In this document: positions 9,675-18,218 of the stretch, piece by piece
Layout of the letters: each line of letters starts with the position of its first letter
How positions within the stretch are numbered: position 1 is the first letter of the stretch
Assembly (NCBI GenBank): GCA_022821545.1
Contig: JAJEDJ010000034.1
Coordinates: 310,001-374,000, forward strand
From: Caldilineaceae bacterium
Lineage (GTDB): Bacteria > Chloroflexota > Anaerolineae > Caldilineales > Caldilineaceae
DNA length: 64,000 nucleotides
Direction of reading: 5' to 3'
The notes under the pieces: generated by a model
Databases searched by the model: none
Seen by the model: the letters and a program-made list of their open reading frames with translations, nothing else
Told to the model about the DNA's origin: nothing
Position numbers and translations under genes: made by a program

Positions 9675-10429
9675 GACCGGCTTGACTCGCTTCCAAAGGC
9701 GTCCATGTAGATCCTCGTTCGCTGGTTGAGGACCCCGTAGAAAGCGCGCGTCTCCGGGTCCGGGTTGTCGCGCCAAAGTGATACGGGAATGCCCGAATCG
9801 TTTGAGAGCGGCGCCCGGTCCCGGTGCCCGTAGTAGATTTGGACCGTCTTGCGTTCGGAACCGGTGGGGCGGGTCGTGGCGGTATGCAGGGCGGCGACGT
9901 TGAAGAGGGCGCAGGTCCCGGCCGGTCCGTGCAGGTCGTAGATGCCGCCGCGGGCCAGCTGGTCCTGCTGGTCCAGGAGAACCGGCTGGTCGACCGACTC
10001 CGGCGAGAAGGAGATGCAGTGTGTGCTCTCGTCGACGTCGGTCAAGTAGACCATCAGCTGGATGTAGTCCATCCGCAGCGGATGCTCGGGCCAGTGCGGC
10101 TTGTCCCGGTGCCATTTGCGGTGGAGCCGGCCATCGTAGGGCCCCATGTAGCGCAGGCCTATTTCGCCGAAGCAGACCGGGCCGCCCATCAGCTCTTCGA
10201 TGGCGGGCATGATGCGCGCATGACGAATCAGCTCGTCGAAGCGCGGGGTCGTAATCAGCGCGTCGTAGTTGACGAACTGGTGATGGCCGTAGTCGTGCCA
10301 GAAGTAGCGGTAGTCGGAGCGGTCGGTGTCGAACATGCCGCGAAAATAGTCCAGCTCCTCACCATCCAAGACCCGGCCCAGGTTCAGCACTGCGGTTTCC
10401 TCGAGCTGTTTACGCCACTCCTGATTCAT
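9671..10429 (-). CDS. Phytanoyl-CoA dioxygenase (PhyH) family protein
   Basis: A 252-residue non-haem Fe(II)/2-oxoglutarate dioxygenase-like protein. The metal triad is visible as HRD in KWHRDKPH (near residue 133) and a distal His in AALHTATTRP, with an Arg nearby for 2-oxoglutarate. The family hydroxylates fatty acyl-CoA or small molecules; marine Chloroflexota carry many paralogues of unknown substrate. It lies 16 bases downstream of the MaoC gene and is probably co-transcribed with it and with the molybdoenzyme gene upstream. Confidence 0.85.
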   Translation of the reverse strand: MNQEWRKQLEETAVLNLGRVLDGEELDYFRGMFDTDRSDYRYFWHDYGHHQFVNYDALITTPRFDELIRHARIMPAIEELMGGPVCFGEIGLRYMGPYDGRLHRKWHRDKPHWPEHPLRMDYIQLMVYLTDVDESTHCISFSPESVDQPVLLDQQDQLARGGIYDLHGPAGTCALFNVAALHTATTRPTGSERKTVQIYYGHRDRAPLSNDSGIPVSLWRDNPDPETRAFYGVLNQRTRIYMDAFGSESSRS

Positions 10430-10445
10430 AGTTCTCCTTCCTTCG

Positions 10446-10880
10446 CTACCTGTTGGGCACCCATTTGAGGATATGGCGGGCTACGGCAACCAGCTGCCCG
10501 GACTGATTGGTGACGCGTATCTCCGACACAGAGCGCCTTCGCTCTTCGTCGATGGAGGCGATCTCGTAGCGAACGGTGATCGTGTCCCCCAGAAAGACCG
10601 GTGCAAGAAAACGGATACGGTCGTAACCCAGGGAGACCGGCGTCTCTTCGCCGCCGGAGCGGGAGTCAGCAATCGCCATGGAAGAGGCCGTAGACATGTA
10701 GCCGACAAGGAGCGCGCCATGGGCGATGCGCGTGCCGTAGCTGGAGCGCTTCATGTACTCTTCATCGACGTGATTTGGCGCCAGGTCGCCGGTGATGCCG
10801 GCAAAGAGATAAACGTCGCTCTCGCCAACGGTCTTGCTGAACGTTACGCTGTCGCCTACATCCACGTAGAAACTGCTCAC
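10446..10880 (-). CDS. MaoC-like hydratase / hotdog-fold protein
   Basis: A 144-residue single hotdog domain. The hydratase motif is present: AGITGDLAPNHVDEEY with catalytic Asp and His near residues 30-38, then RIAHGALLVGYMS. Relatives are (R)-specific enoyl-CoA hydratases. It lies between the molybdoenzyme subunit (33 bases upstream) and PhyH (16 bases downstream), which suggests an operon handling an acyl-CoA or carboxylate intermediate. The acyl chain is not predictable. Confidence 0.85.
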   Translation of the reverse strand: MSSFYVDVGDSVTFSKTVGESDVYLFAGITGDLAPNHVDEEYMKRSSYGTRIAHGALLVGYMSTASSMAIADSRSGGEETPVSLGYDRIRFLAPVFLGDTITVRYEIASIDEERRRSVSEIRVTNQSGQLVAVARHILKWVPNR

Positions 10881-10913
10881 CTGGTAGTCCCTCCCCGTGT
10901 GGACCCTCGCGGC

Positions 10914-13295
10914 TCAATTCGCGCCTGTGCCCGCGCCGTTGCCTGCGCCGTTGCCTGCGCCGTTGCCCGCGCCATTGCCCGCGCCATTGTCACTGCGATG
11001 GATTGCTTGCCAGACCTTCTCAGGCGTCAGCGGCATGTCGAGATGACGGACGCCGAGAGGTTTGAGGGCGTCCATTACGGCGTTGACGATGGCCGGTGTC
11101 GACCCGATGGTAGCCGCCTCACCGATCCCCTTTGCTCCCAGAGGGTTGTGGGGTGTATGCGTTTCGGTTGAGTCTGTCACGAAGCTGGGAAACTGTGCTG
11201 CCTTCGGTATGGCATAGTCCATCAGTGTGCCCGTAAGCAGTTGCCCTTCCTCGCTGTAGACCACCTCTTCCAACAGGGCCTGTGCGATGCCTTGCGCCAG
11301 GCCGCCATGGACCTGGCCGTCGACCAGCTTGGGGCTGATGCGCGGCCCGCAGTCGTCAACCGAATAGTATTCACGTATTGAAACGCCGCCCGTGGCCCGC
11401 TCGACTTCGACGACCGCGACGTGTGTGCCGAACGGGTAGACAAGGTCCGGTCGGAAGTAGTCGGTGCCTTCGAGGCCCGTGTCGATCGAGTCCGGCAAGT
11501 CATCGCTGTAGGCGCGCGCGGCGATGTCTGACAGGGTCACGGCCTTGTCCGGGACGCCCCGCACCTGGTACTGCCCTTCAGTCAGCTCAATGTCTTCGGC
11601 CGCGGCTTCGAGAATATGGCCCGCTATCTGTTTGGCCTTGTCCCGCACTTTGCCGGTCGCCCGCACCAGGGCGGTGCCGCCCACCGCCAGACCGCGGCTG
11701 CCCATCGTGCCGATGCCCATGGGCGTGTTGGCTGTGTCGCCGTGCTTGACGACGATGTTGTCATACTCCGCTCCCAGCTGATCGGCCACGATCTGGGCAA
11801 AGGTGGTCTCCTGTCCCTGGCCGTGCGGCGAAATACCCGTAAAGACGGTCACCGTCCCGCTGGGCTCGACCCGTACCTCCGCGCTCTCGTAGGGACCAAA
11901 TCCGCAGATCTCCACGTAGCTGGCAAGGCCGATTCCAAGCAGCTTGCCGCTGTCCTGACTCCGGCGCCGCGCCTGCTCTGCCCGCAATGAGGCGTAGCCG
12001 GAAACGTCCAGCGCCTTCGCCAGCGACTTCTCGTATTCGCCGCTGTCGTAGGTTAGCGTGGTTGGCGTGTCGTAGGGAAAGGCGTCGGGGGAGATGAAGT
12101 TCTTTCGGCGCACTTCGGTTGGATCCAGTCCCAGCTCATCTGCCACAAGGTCTACCATGCGCTCGATGTAGTAGGCCGCTTCCGGCCGCCCTGCGCCCCG
12201 GTAGGCGGCGATCGGTGTGGTATTCGTGAAGACGCAGTCGATCTCTATATCCACCGCGCCGATGTCGTACACGCCGACCGCCATCCAGCCGGTCAACTCG
12301 GGTATGATCAGAACGATGGGATAGGCGCCCATATCCGCCACCACCCGCATCTGCAAGCCGGTGATGCTGCCGTCCTCGCGGACGGCCAGCGAATAATCGG
12401 CGATCTGCCCGCGTCCGTGCGTGGTGGTCAACAGGTGCTCGCTGCGCCCCTCTACCCAGCTGAGAGGGAGCTGATAGCGCATCGCAAGGCTGGCAACCGC
12501 CACCTCTTCGGGATAAATCCCAATCTTGACACCGAACCCGCCGCCGACTTCGGGGGCGATGACCCGGATGGCGTTTTCCGACATTCCCAGGACGCCGGCG
12601 AGTTGGCCGCGTACCAGGTGGGGCGCCTGCGTGCTCGTCCAGACCGTCAGTCCTCCCGTAGTCGGATCGGGCGTGGCTGCGATACTGCGGCCCTCCATGG
12701 GTACGGCGGCGAGACGCTGGCTGGCAATGCGCTGGCTGACAACCTTGTGAGCGCTGGCGAAGGCGGCTTCCACGTCGCCGACTTTGCGCCGCCACACCTC
12801 CTGGCAGTTGCTGTCCATGTCGTCAAAAAGCAGCGCGGCATCCGTTTCGAGGGCCTGCTCGATCCCCGCGACGGCCGGGAGGGGTTCCCAGTCAACGAAG
12901 ACTTCCTCGGCCGCATCGGCGGCGGCGGCCGCGTCAGAGGCGATGACCGCGGCCACGCACTCCCCCATGTGCCGCACCTTACCTGTCGTCAGGGCATGAT
13001 GTGTACGTCTGCTGTTGGCCTCGCCGTCCGCGGAACCGACCTCAAACGGGAAGGGCATCGGCGCAGTGTGCTCTGCCAGCTCCTGACCGGTCACTACGGC
13101 GGCGACGCCGTCAAGGGCAAGCGCGGCCGAGGCGTCGATCTCGCCAATCCGGGCATGCGCGTAAGGGCTGCGTACGAAGGCGACGTAATGCATGCCGGGC
13201 AGCTTCAGGTCTCCGACATAGGAACCGCTTCCGGTGATCAGACGAGGATCTTCCTTGCGCTTGACCTGCGCGCCCATGTAGGTTGCGTATGCCAT
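10914..13295 (-). CDS. Xanthine dehydrogenase / CO dehydrogenase-type molybdopterin subunit
   Basis: A 793-residue large (molybdopterin cytosine dinucleotide-binding) subunit. It has the ab-hammerhead N-terminal domain, GGGFGVK near residue 250, the loop AYRGAGR near residue 365, and the C-terminal GAKGIGEA with the catalytic Glu. AYRGAGR is the form II CoxL-like loop; form I CO dehydrogenase has AYRCSFR, so true CO oxidation is unlikely. No FAD (medium) or 2Fe-2S (small) subunit is next to it, which is unusual. The C-terminus ends in five Asn-Gly-Ala-Gly repeats. Its cofactor may come from the moa/moe genes at 24.6-27.2 kb. Confidence 0.88.
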   Translation of the reverse strand: MAYATYMGAQVKRKEDPRLITGSGSYVGDLKLPGMHYVAFVRSPYAHARIGEIDASAALALDGVAAVVTGQELAEHTAPMPFPFEVGSADGEANSRRTHHALTTGKVRHMGECVAAVIASDAAAAADAAEEVFVDWEPLPAVAGIEQALETDAALLFDDMDSNCQEVWRRKVGDVEAAFASAHKVVSQRIASQRLAAVPMEGRSIAATPDPTTGGLTVWTSTQAPHLVRGQLAGVLGMSENAIRVIAPEVGGGFGVKIGIYPEEVAVASLAMRYQLPLSWVEGRSEHLLTTTHGRGQIADYSLAVREDGSITGLQMRVVADMGAYPIVLIIPELTGWMAVGVYDIGAVDIEIDCVFTNTTPIAAYRGAGRPEAAYYIERMVDLVADELGLDPTEVRRKNFISPDAFPYDTPTTLTYDSGEYEKSLAKALDVSGYASLRAEQARRRSQDSGKLLGIGLASYVEICGFGPYESAEVRVEPSGTVTVFTGISPHGQGQETTFAQIVADQLGAEYDNIVVKHGDTANTPMGIGTMGSRGLAVGGTALVRATGKVRDKAKQIAGHILEAAAEDIELTEGQYQVRGVPDKAVTLSDIAARAYSDDLPDSIDTGLEGTDYFRPDLVYPFGTHVAVVEVERATGGVSIREYYSVDDCGPRISPKLVDGQVHGGLAQGIAQALLEEVVYSEEGQLLTGTLMDYAIPKAAQFPSFVTDSTETHTPHNPLGAKGIGEAATIGSTPAIVNAVMDALKPLGVRHLDMPLTPEKVWQAIHRSDNGAGNGAGNGAGNGAGNGAGTGAN
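10920..10989. repeat. Tandem 12-bp repeats at the 3' end of the molybdoenzyme gene
   Basis: About five adjacent 12-bp units (GGCGCNGGCAAY on the coding strand) encode Asn-Gly-Ala-Gly repeats ahead of the stop. The units are nearly identical, which implies recent slippage. The tail is beyond the conserved domain and probably disordered. Confidence 0.85.
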
Positions 13296-13386
13296 TGGGA
13301 GTCTCCTTTTCTTTTATATCGGACCAATCGATTCCATGAGCAGGCAGCTTGATGAACCCGGTAGACGCAGGGCAGGGCAGCTCTGC

Positions 13387-14433
13387 TCAGACGGGCTGGA
13401 GTTCTACGGGTCTGCCCTCGCTGCCGGAGGAAAGCACGGCCAGGGTAGCCGCGAGCGTCCGCAGACCCTCCTCGCCGCTGACGAGAGGCGTTTCCTCTCT
13501 TCGGATGACGCGACAGAAATGGGCCAGTTGTGCCGCCAGCGGATCGGCATCCTGTGGCCCGTGCTGTTCACGCTCGAGCGGATGCTCCCAGCCGGCGGAG
13601 TCGCCGGAGGGATAGCGCCACAACTCCATCCTGGGAAAGGCAAGCGAGCCTTCGGCGCCAAAAAAGAAGGCGCAGTTTCCGGCGACGTGGGCGTAGGATC
13701 GGTTTTCGAACATCGTCAGCTCGTATGACCAAGGTGAGGGCGTCGCGTCGGAAAGAAATACCGACCCGACCGCGCCGCCCGCGAAATTAAGGATTATCGC
13801 CGCGGAATCCTCTACCTCGAAGCCGCGCGTCGCTGAGCTGGTGGCGGCATAGACTCTGGTTATTTCGCCGCAGATATAGCGCAGTGTGTCGATCTCATGA
13901 ATGAGGTTGGTCAAAACCGGTCCTCCCCCGGCGCGCGTTCGCCATACCACGTCGTAATAGGCGTCCGGCTTCTTGACGGCCCACAAGAGGGAGACGCCTA
14001 TCAAGGAACCAATGGCCCCTCCCTTCACCAGCTTCCAGAGCCGCCTGATGCGGGGATGGTAGCGTCTGTGATGGCCGACCAGGACCGGCACATCGGCGCC
14101 GGCAGCTTCGTCTACCACTCTTTGCCCCTCGTCGAGGGCCGCGGTTACAGGCTTCTCCACCAGGGGCGCGATTCCCCGACGAATGCATGCCAGGGCAAGC
14201 TCTTCGTGAAGTTGGGTGGGGGCGGCGATGATTGCGCCGTCAGGCGAGGCAAGATCGAGCGCTTCGAGAGCATCGAGGAAGAACGGCGCGTCAACATGCG
14301 CCGCCAGTCCGGCCGCCCCTGGGTCCGGGTCGCAGATGCCGGCCAGCTGGCATTCGCCGCTTGCGTTCACATATTCGATGTGTCGGCGCCCCATCGTCCC
14401 TGCGCCTACTATGACTATGCGCAATTTGTTCAC
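13387..14433 (-). CDS. Gfo/Idh/MocA-family oxidoreductase
   Basis: A 348-residue NAD(P)-dependent dehydrogenase with the N-terminal VGAGTMGRRH nucleotide loop and VEKPVTAA near residue 95; HEIDTLRYICG near residue 180 is a typical substrate-domain segment with the catalytic His. I choose the GTG at 14433, preceded by CCGGAG at seven bases. An upstream start at 14499 would add 22 residues before the Rossmann strand. It lies near the dehydrogenase and epimerase genes that follow in the other direction, suggesting sugar or polyol breakdown. Confidence 0.87.
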   Translation of the reverse strand: MNKLRIVIVGAGTMGRRHIEYVNASGECQLAGICDPDPGAAGLAAHVDAPFFLDALEALDLASPDGAIIAAPTQLHEELALACIRRGIAPLVEKPVTAALDEGQRVVDEAAGADVPVLVGHHRRYHPRIRRLWKLVKGGAIGSLIGVSLLWAVKKPDAYYDVVWRTRAGGGPVLTNLIHEIDTLRYICGEITRVYAATSSATRGFEVEDSAAIILNFAGGAVGSVFLSDATPSPWSYELTMFENRSYAHVAGNCAFFFGAEGSLAFPRMELWRYPSGDSAGWEHPLEREQHGPQDADPLAAQLAHFCRVIRREETPLVSGEEGLRTLAATLAVLSSGSEGRPVELQPV

Positions 14434-14642
14434 GCAGTTGCTCCGGTGTGACGGCTCTCTACCTCCGCATTTTAGCTGAATTGCATCGGTTCTGACCAAC
14501 GCAGATTTTTCAGCGGAACACAGTCCGCGTCGACCTCATCTGTAGCGCTTTCCCGCGACTTGGGGTATAAGTGGAATTGCAGTGATCAGTGGCCGGTGGA
14601 CAGCTAAGCCTGACCGGTGTCGGTCGGTTAAGGAAAGTGCAG

Positions 14643-15386
14643 ATGATCGATTATGATTTCGGCGGCCGCACCGCGGTTGTCACGGGTGGGGCAAAGGGCA
14701 TTGGCCTGGCAATCGCCCAGCGGCTGGCCGGTGCAGGCGCGTCGCTGGCAGTTTGGGACTTGGACCCAACGCCTGTGCGCGGCGCTGCAGCCGGGCAAGC
14801 GTTCGATGCCGCCTTTTTTGTCGACGTGACGGAACCTGCCAGCGTTGATCAGGCCGTGCAGGATACGCTGGCCCAACTGGGTGTTATAGACATCCTCGTC
14901 AACAACGCCGGCGTCTCGGGCCCGACGCTTCCAACTTGGGAGTATCCGCTGCAAGAGTGGGACCGGGTAATCGCGGCCGACCTCACGTCGGTCTTTTTGT
15001 GCAGCCGGGCCGTCATTCCGTTCATGTTGGAACAGGGGGGAGGTCGCATCGTTAACGTCGCTTCAGTTGCCGGCAAGGAGGGCAACGCAAACGCCTGCGC
15101 CTATTCGGCCGCCAAGGCGGGCGTGATAGCGCTCACCAAGTCATTGGGCAAGGAGCTGGCTCAGAGCGGCATTATCGTCAACTGCGTAGCGCCCGCCATG
15201 GTGCAGACCGATCTACTGGGCGAAATGACGCCCGAATACATCGAAACCGTGACCGCCAAGATCCCCATGGGACGCTTCGGAACAGTCGAAGAAAACGCGG
15301 AAATGGTCGCCTGGCTTTGCAGCGACGCCTGCAGCTTTGCCACCGGCGCCGTGTTCGACGTCTCCGGCGGGCGCGCGACCTATTGA
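14643..15386 (+). CDS. SDR-family NAD(P)-dependent oxidoreductase
   Basis: A 247-residue classical short-chain dehydrogenase: TGGAKGIG for cofactor binding near residue 13, NNAG near residue 87, and the catalytic Ser (VASVAG) and Tyr-Lys (YSAAK). The ATG at 14643 follows AAGGAAAG. It is the first of a plus-strand group: SDR, TIM-barrel protein, second SDR, DUF2834 protein. The grouping with an isomerase suggests oxidation and rearrangement of a sugar acid or polyol. Confidence 0.9.
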   Translation: MIDYDFGGRTAVVTGGAKGIGLAIAQRLAGAGASLAVWDLDPTPVRGAAAGQAFDAAFFVDVTEPASVDQAVQDTLAQLGVIDILVNNAGVSGPTLPTWEYPLQEWDRVIAADLTSVFLCSRAVIPFMLEQGGGRIVNVASVAGKEGNANACAYSAAKAGVIALTKSLGKELAQSGIIVNCVAPAMVQTDLLGEMTPEYIETVTAKIPMGRFGTVEENAEMVAWLCSDACSFATGAVFDVSGGRATY

Positions 15387-15429
15387 CCCCGCTGCTCCAA
15401 TTGACTGGGTGCGCCATTGAGAGAGGCAC

Positions 15430-16266
15430 GTGCCGATGAGCGACTTCAGCAAGCTGGCCATCAATCAGTTTACCACGCTGCACCGGTGGTCCTTGACCCA
15501 GGCGATTGAGGGCTATGCCCGCAACGGCGTTCATGCGATGGGGATCGTCCGCGACAAGTTGCAGGAGGTGGGCGTGCGCGAAGCGCGGCGATGTCTGGAC
15601 GCCCACGACATGACAGTCACCTGCTATTGTATCGGCGGTCTGCTGACCGACTCGGATCCGGACCGATTTCGGGTAAATCTGAACGAGACCAGGCGGGCCA
15701 TAGATGAAGCCGCGGAGATTGGGGCCGGCTGTCTTGTGTTTGTCGCGGGCGGGTTGCCGGAGGGGTCAAGAGACCTGCCTGCGGCCCGCGCCCGCTGCCT
15801 TGAGGGATTGGCCGAGATCCTGCCCCACGCCAGAGAGGCGGGCGTATCACTGGCCCTGGAGCCCTTGCACCCAATGATATGCGCCTTCCGCTCCTGTCTT
15901 TCCACGTTGGCGCAGGCAAACGACTGGATCGATGCGCTGGGGGCCGGCCCTGAACTGGGCATCGTGGTCGACGTCTACCATGTATGGTGGGACCCCGACA
16001 TGGAACGTGGAATTGAACGGTCGGCGGGCCGCATCCTCTCATTCCATGTCTGCGACTGGCTGATGGATACGACCGACCTGCGGCTCGACAGGGGCATGAT
16101 GGGCGACGGCGTCATAGACATTCGCCGCATTCGACGCCTGGTGGAGGCGGCGGGGTACAACGGCTATCGCGAAGTGGAGATCTTCTCAGAACGCAATTGG
16201 TGGCGGCGCGATCCTGATGAAGTCGTTGCAATCGCCAAGGCCCGCTACTTGTCGGATGTAATCTGA
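15430..16266 (+). CDS. Sugar phosphate isomerase/epimerase-like TIM-barrel protein
   Basis: A 278-residue member of the xylose-isomerase-like/AP endonuclease 2 TIM-barrel family. Conserved metal-ligand positions are seen in LALEPLHP (Glu), VVDVYHVWW (Asp, His), SFHVCDW (His, Asp) and the final YREVEIFSE (Glu). The usual start is either GTG 15430 or ATG 15436; the GAGAGG site upstream fits the ATG better. Flanked by two SDR genes, it probably epimerises or isomerises a keto-sugar intermediate of the same pathway. Confidence 0.83.
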   Translation: MPMSDFSKLAINQFTTLHRWSLTQAIEGYARNGVHAMGIVRDKLQEVGVREARRCLDAHDMTVTCYCIGGLLTDSDPDRFRVNLNETRRAIDEAAEIGAGCLVFVAGGLPEGSRDLPAARARCLEGLAEILPHAREAGVSLALEPLHPMICAFRSCLSTLAQANDWIDALGAGPELGIVVDVYHVWWDPDMERGIERSAGRILSFHVCDWLMDTTDLRLDRGMMGDGVIDIRRIRRLVEAAGYNGYREVEIFSERNWWRRDPDEVVAIAKARYLSDVI

Positions 16267-16291
16267 AACTCTCAATCGTGAACCGACTCTA

Positions 16292-17137
16292 ATGAGCCAC
16301 ATTGAATTGACTGCGGCAAATGACCTGCCTCCTCAAGGAGACAGATTGGAAGGCAAGGCGGCGGTTGTCACGGGCGCCGGTTCGCGCGGCCGGTCAGCTC
16401 CTGGTATCGGCTATGCAACCGCCGTCCTCTTCGCGCGGCAAGGGGCGAAGGTGGTCGTGGCGGACTTGGACGAGGAACGCGCCGGGGCCACGATCAAGTT
16501 CATAGCGGACAACGGTGGAGACGCCTCATTCATTCCCGCGGACATTACGCGCGAAGAGGACTGCCGGAATCTTGCGGAGAAATGCGTCGACCGCTACGGC
16601 AGCCTGGATATTCTGGTAAACAATGCGGGCGCGCCGGGTACGGGCAAGGTTACGGACCATGACGAGACGACCTGGAACCTGGCTATGGATGTGAACCTGA
16701 AAGGGCCGGTGATGGCCTGTAAGCATGCTGTGCCACAGATGGCTGCGGGCGGGGGCGGTTCGATCATAAACATCTCGTCGATTGACGGTCTTCTGGCGGG
16801 CGCCTATCTCAACGTTCCCTACTCCGTCGCCAAGGGAGGGCTGGCCACCCTGACCAAGCTGATGGCTGTTCATCACGGTCGCGAAAACATCCGCGTCAAC
16901 TGCCTCGCGCCCGGCCACGTTCACGCCTCCTTCACCGCCGGCTTCTCCCCGGAGGAACGCGAAAGAAGGCGCAAGATCGGGCCCTTGGGCACCGAAGGGA
17001 CGGCCTGGGACGTGGCCTACGCGGCCCTCTACTTTGCCAGCGACGAGTCCCGCTGGATCTCCGGCATCGTAATGCCGGTCGACGGCGGTCTACTCGCCGC
17101 GACCCCCTTGGCTGTAATGGGCAACTTGGACGAGTGA
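16292..17137 (+). CDS. SDR-family oxidoreductase
   Basis: A 281-residue short-chain dehydrogenase. The nucleotide-binding loop is extended (TGAGSRGRSAPGIG), then come NNAG near residue 110, a Ser in NISSIDG and the catalytic YSVAK. The C-terminal MPVDGG is typical. The stop overlaps the following GTG start by four bases (17134-17137). It is likely part of the same catabolic operon as the preceding SDR and epimerase; the substrate is unknown. Confidence 0.88.
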   Translation: MSHIELTAANDLPPQGDRLEGKAAVVTGAGSRGRSAPGIGYATAVLFARQGAKVVVADLDEERAGATIKFIADNGGDASFIPADITREEDCRNLAEKCVDRYGSLDILVNNAGAPGTGKVTDHDETTWNLAMDVNLKGPVMACKHAVPQMAAGGGGSIINISSIDGLLAGAYLNVPYSVAKGGLATLTKLMAVHHGRENIRVNCLAPGHVHASFTAGFSPEERERRRKIGPLGTEGTAWDVAYAALYFASDESRWISGIVMPVDGGLLAATPLAVMGNLDE

Positions 17138-17499
17138 AGGGAAAGAGAATCTCGGCGATCAAGAAAAAGCACGTCTACCTCTTTCTCTGCCTCCTCGGGA
17201 CCGTTCTTCCCTATTCCCAGCTCATACTCTGGATAACGGAAAACGGCCCCGACCTTCCCCTTCTCATCGAGCAGATCACAAGCTCACGGATTGCAGCCTT
17301 CGGCTGGCTCGATGTGGCCGTCTCTGCCGTCGTCCTCTTCGTATTCATATTCTCGTCTGGAGTCGAGAGAAGAGTTGCCAAGCTATGGCTGCCTGCCGCG
17401 GGCACGCTCGTAGTGGGCGTATCGCTCGGGCTGCCGATGTTTCTTTATCTAATCGAGGTTTCCATGGAACGACGGGAGTGTACCGGGGGTGAAGGCTGA
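17134..17499 (+). CDS. DUF2834-like small membrane protein
   Basis: A 121-residue protein with three hydrophobic segments: after KKKHVYLFLCLLGTVLPY, around residues 53-70, and near the C-terminus ending VGVSLGLPMFLYL. This layout and the motifs GTxLPY and VGVSLGLPxFLYxxE match DUF2834 proteins, whose function is unknown. It begins with GTG inside the stop of the SDR gene, so translation is coupled. Confidence 0.75.
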   Translation: MKGKRISAIKKKHVYLFLCLLGTVLPYSQLILWITENGPDLPLLIEQITSSRIAAFGWLDVAVSAVVLFVFIFSSGVERRVAKLWLPAAGTLVVGVSLGLPMFLYLIEVSMERRECTGGEG

Positions 17500-17550
17500 G
17501 AAACCAAGTGAGGTGGAATGGGCGACTAGCACTCACAGTCTGTCTAACTT

Positions 17551-17889
17551 ATGAATCGACCTCACTCAGGAAGAACCAGTGCTAGCGTAAGGCGAAGAAG
17601 AGAAAGCTCGCAGTACGGGAGACGCCGGCGTGTGCGACAGGTCGACGGGTGCCCCAGAGCGCACAAGAGCGGCTACGACAAGCGCTGGCGCCGCATCCGC
17701 AACGCGGCCCTCGCCGGGGAGCCGCTATGCCGCCACTGTGCCGAAGCTGGCCGCGTCACCGCAGCCGTCCTTGTCGACCACATCGTGCCACTGCCAGCAG
17801 GCACCCACGACCGCGAAAACCTTCAACCGCTGTGCCAGCAGTGCCACGCTGTTAAGACAACCAGCGAGCGGCAGCGCCACGAGGGATAA
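17551..17889 (+). CDS. HNH endonuclease
   Basis: A 112-residue protein with a basic Arg-rich N-terminus and a complete phage-type HNH motif: GYDKRWRRIRN, CRHC, VDHIVPL (the His metal/catalytic pair), ENLQPLC and CHAVKT, with the four cysteines of a zinc site. Such small HNH nucleases usually sit beside phage terminase genes and nick DNA during packaging, or are free-standing homing enzymes. No terminase or other phage gene is visible next to it, so it may be a remnant of an integrated element. It marks the left edge of an AT-richer island. Confidence 0.83.
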   Translation: MNRPHSGRTSASVRRRRESSQYGRRRRVRQVDGCPRAHKSGYDKRWRRIRNAALAGEPLCRHCAEAGRVTAAVLVDHIVPLPAGTHDRENLQPLCQQCHAVKTTSERQRHEG

Positions 17890-18218
17890 CCCCATCGAAA
17901 AGCTGGTAGGTGGCTTTGGGGAACCGGCGGAGGTGTCTCGCTCGCGTGAACCGTATTCAAAATTTTCAGAAAGGAGAAACTTATTCTCTCACCGATGCTT
18001 ATTGCGAATCTCCGCGATGAACCAGCGGCTGGCGGGCCTACTAGCTGGATCCCCTTAGATAGACGCAAGCGGGAGCCCCCGGATATATTCGGCCGAACTC
18101 AGTCGGAAATCTGGGCAAACGGATTACAATTAGTGGGATTGGTGGTAGCCGAAAAGAAACATGCAGGTTCGACGGTTCCTGGAAACCGGTGAACGCAAGG
18201 AGGGCGGAACGGCAAGAG
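17890..18218. other. Intergenic region in accessory island, 329 bp
   Basis: No gene is supported here. An AGAAAGGAGAAAC sequence near 17968 looks like a ribosome site, but the start codons after it open only short frames with no recognisable product. The region may be decayed sequence next to the HNH gene. Confidence 0.35.

Noticed and set aside
10920-10989. CRISPR-like array
   Set aside because: Units are only 12 bp, touch each other without spacers, and encode a repeated peptide.
10914-13295. True CO dehydrogenase large subunit (coxL form I)
   Set aside because: The active-site loop is AYRGAGR, not AYRCSFR, and the other subunits are absent.
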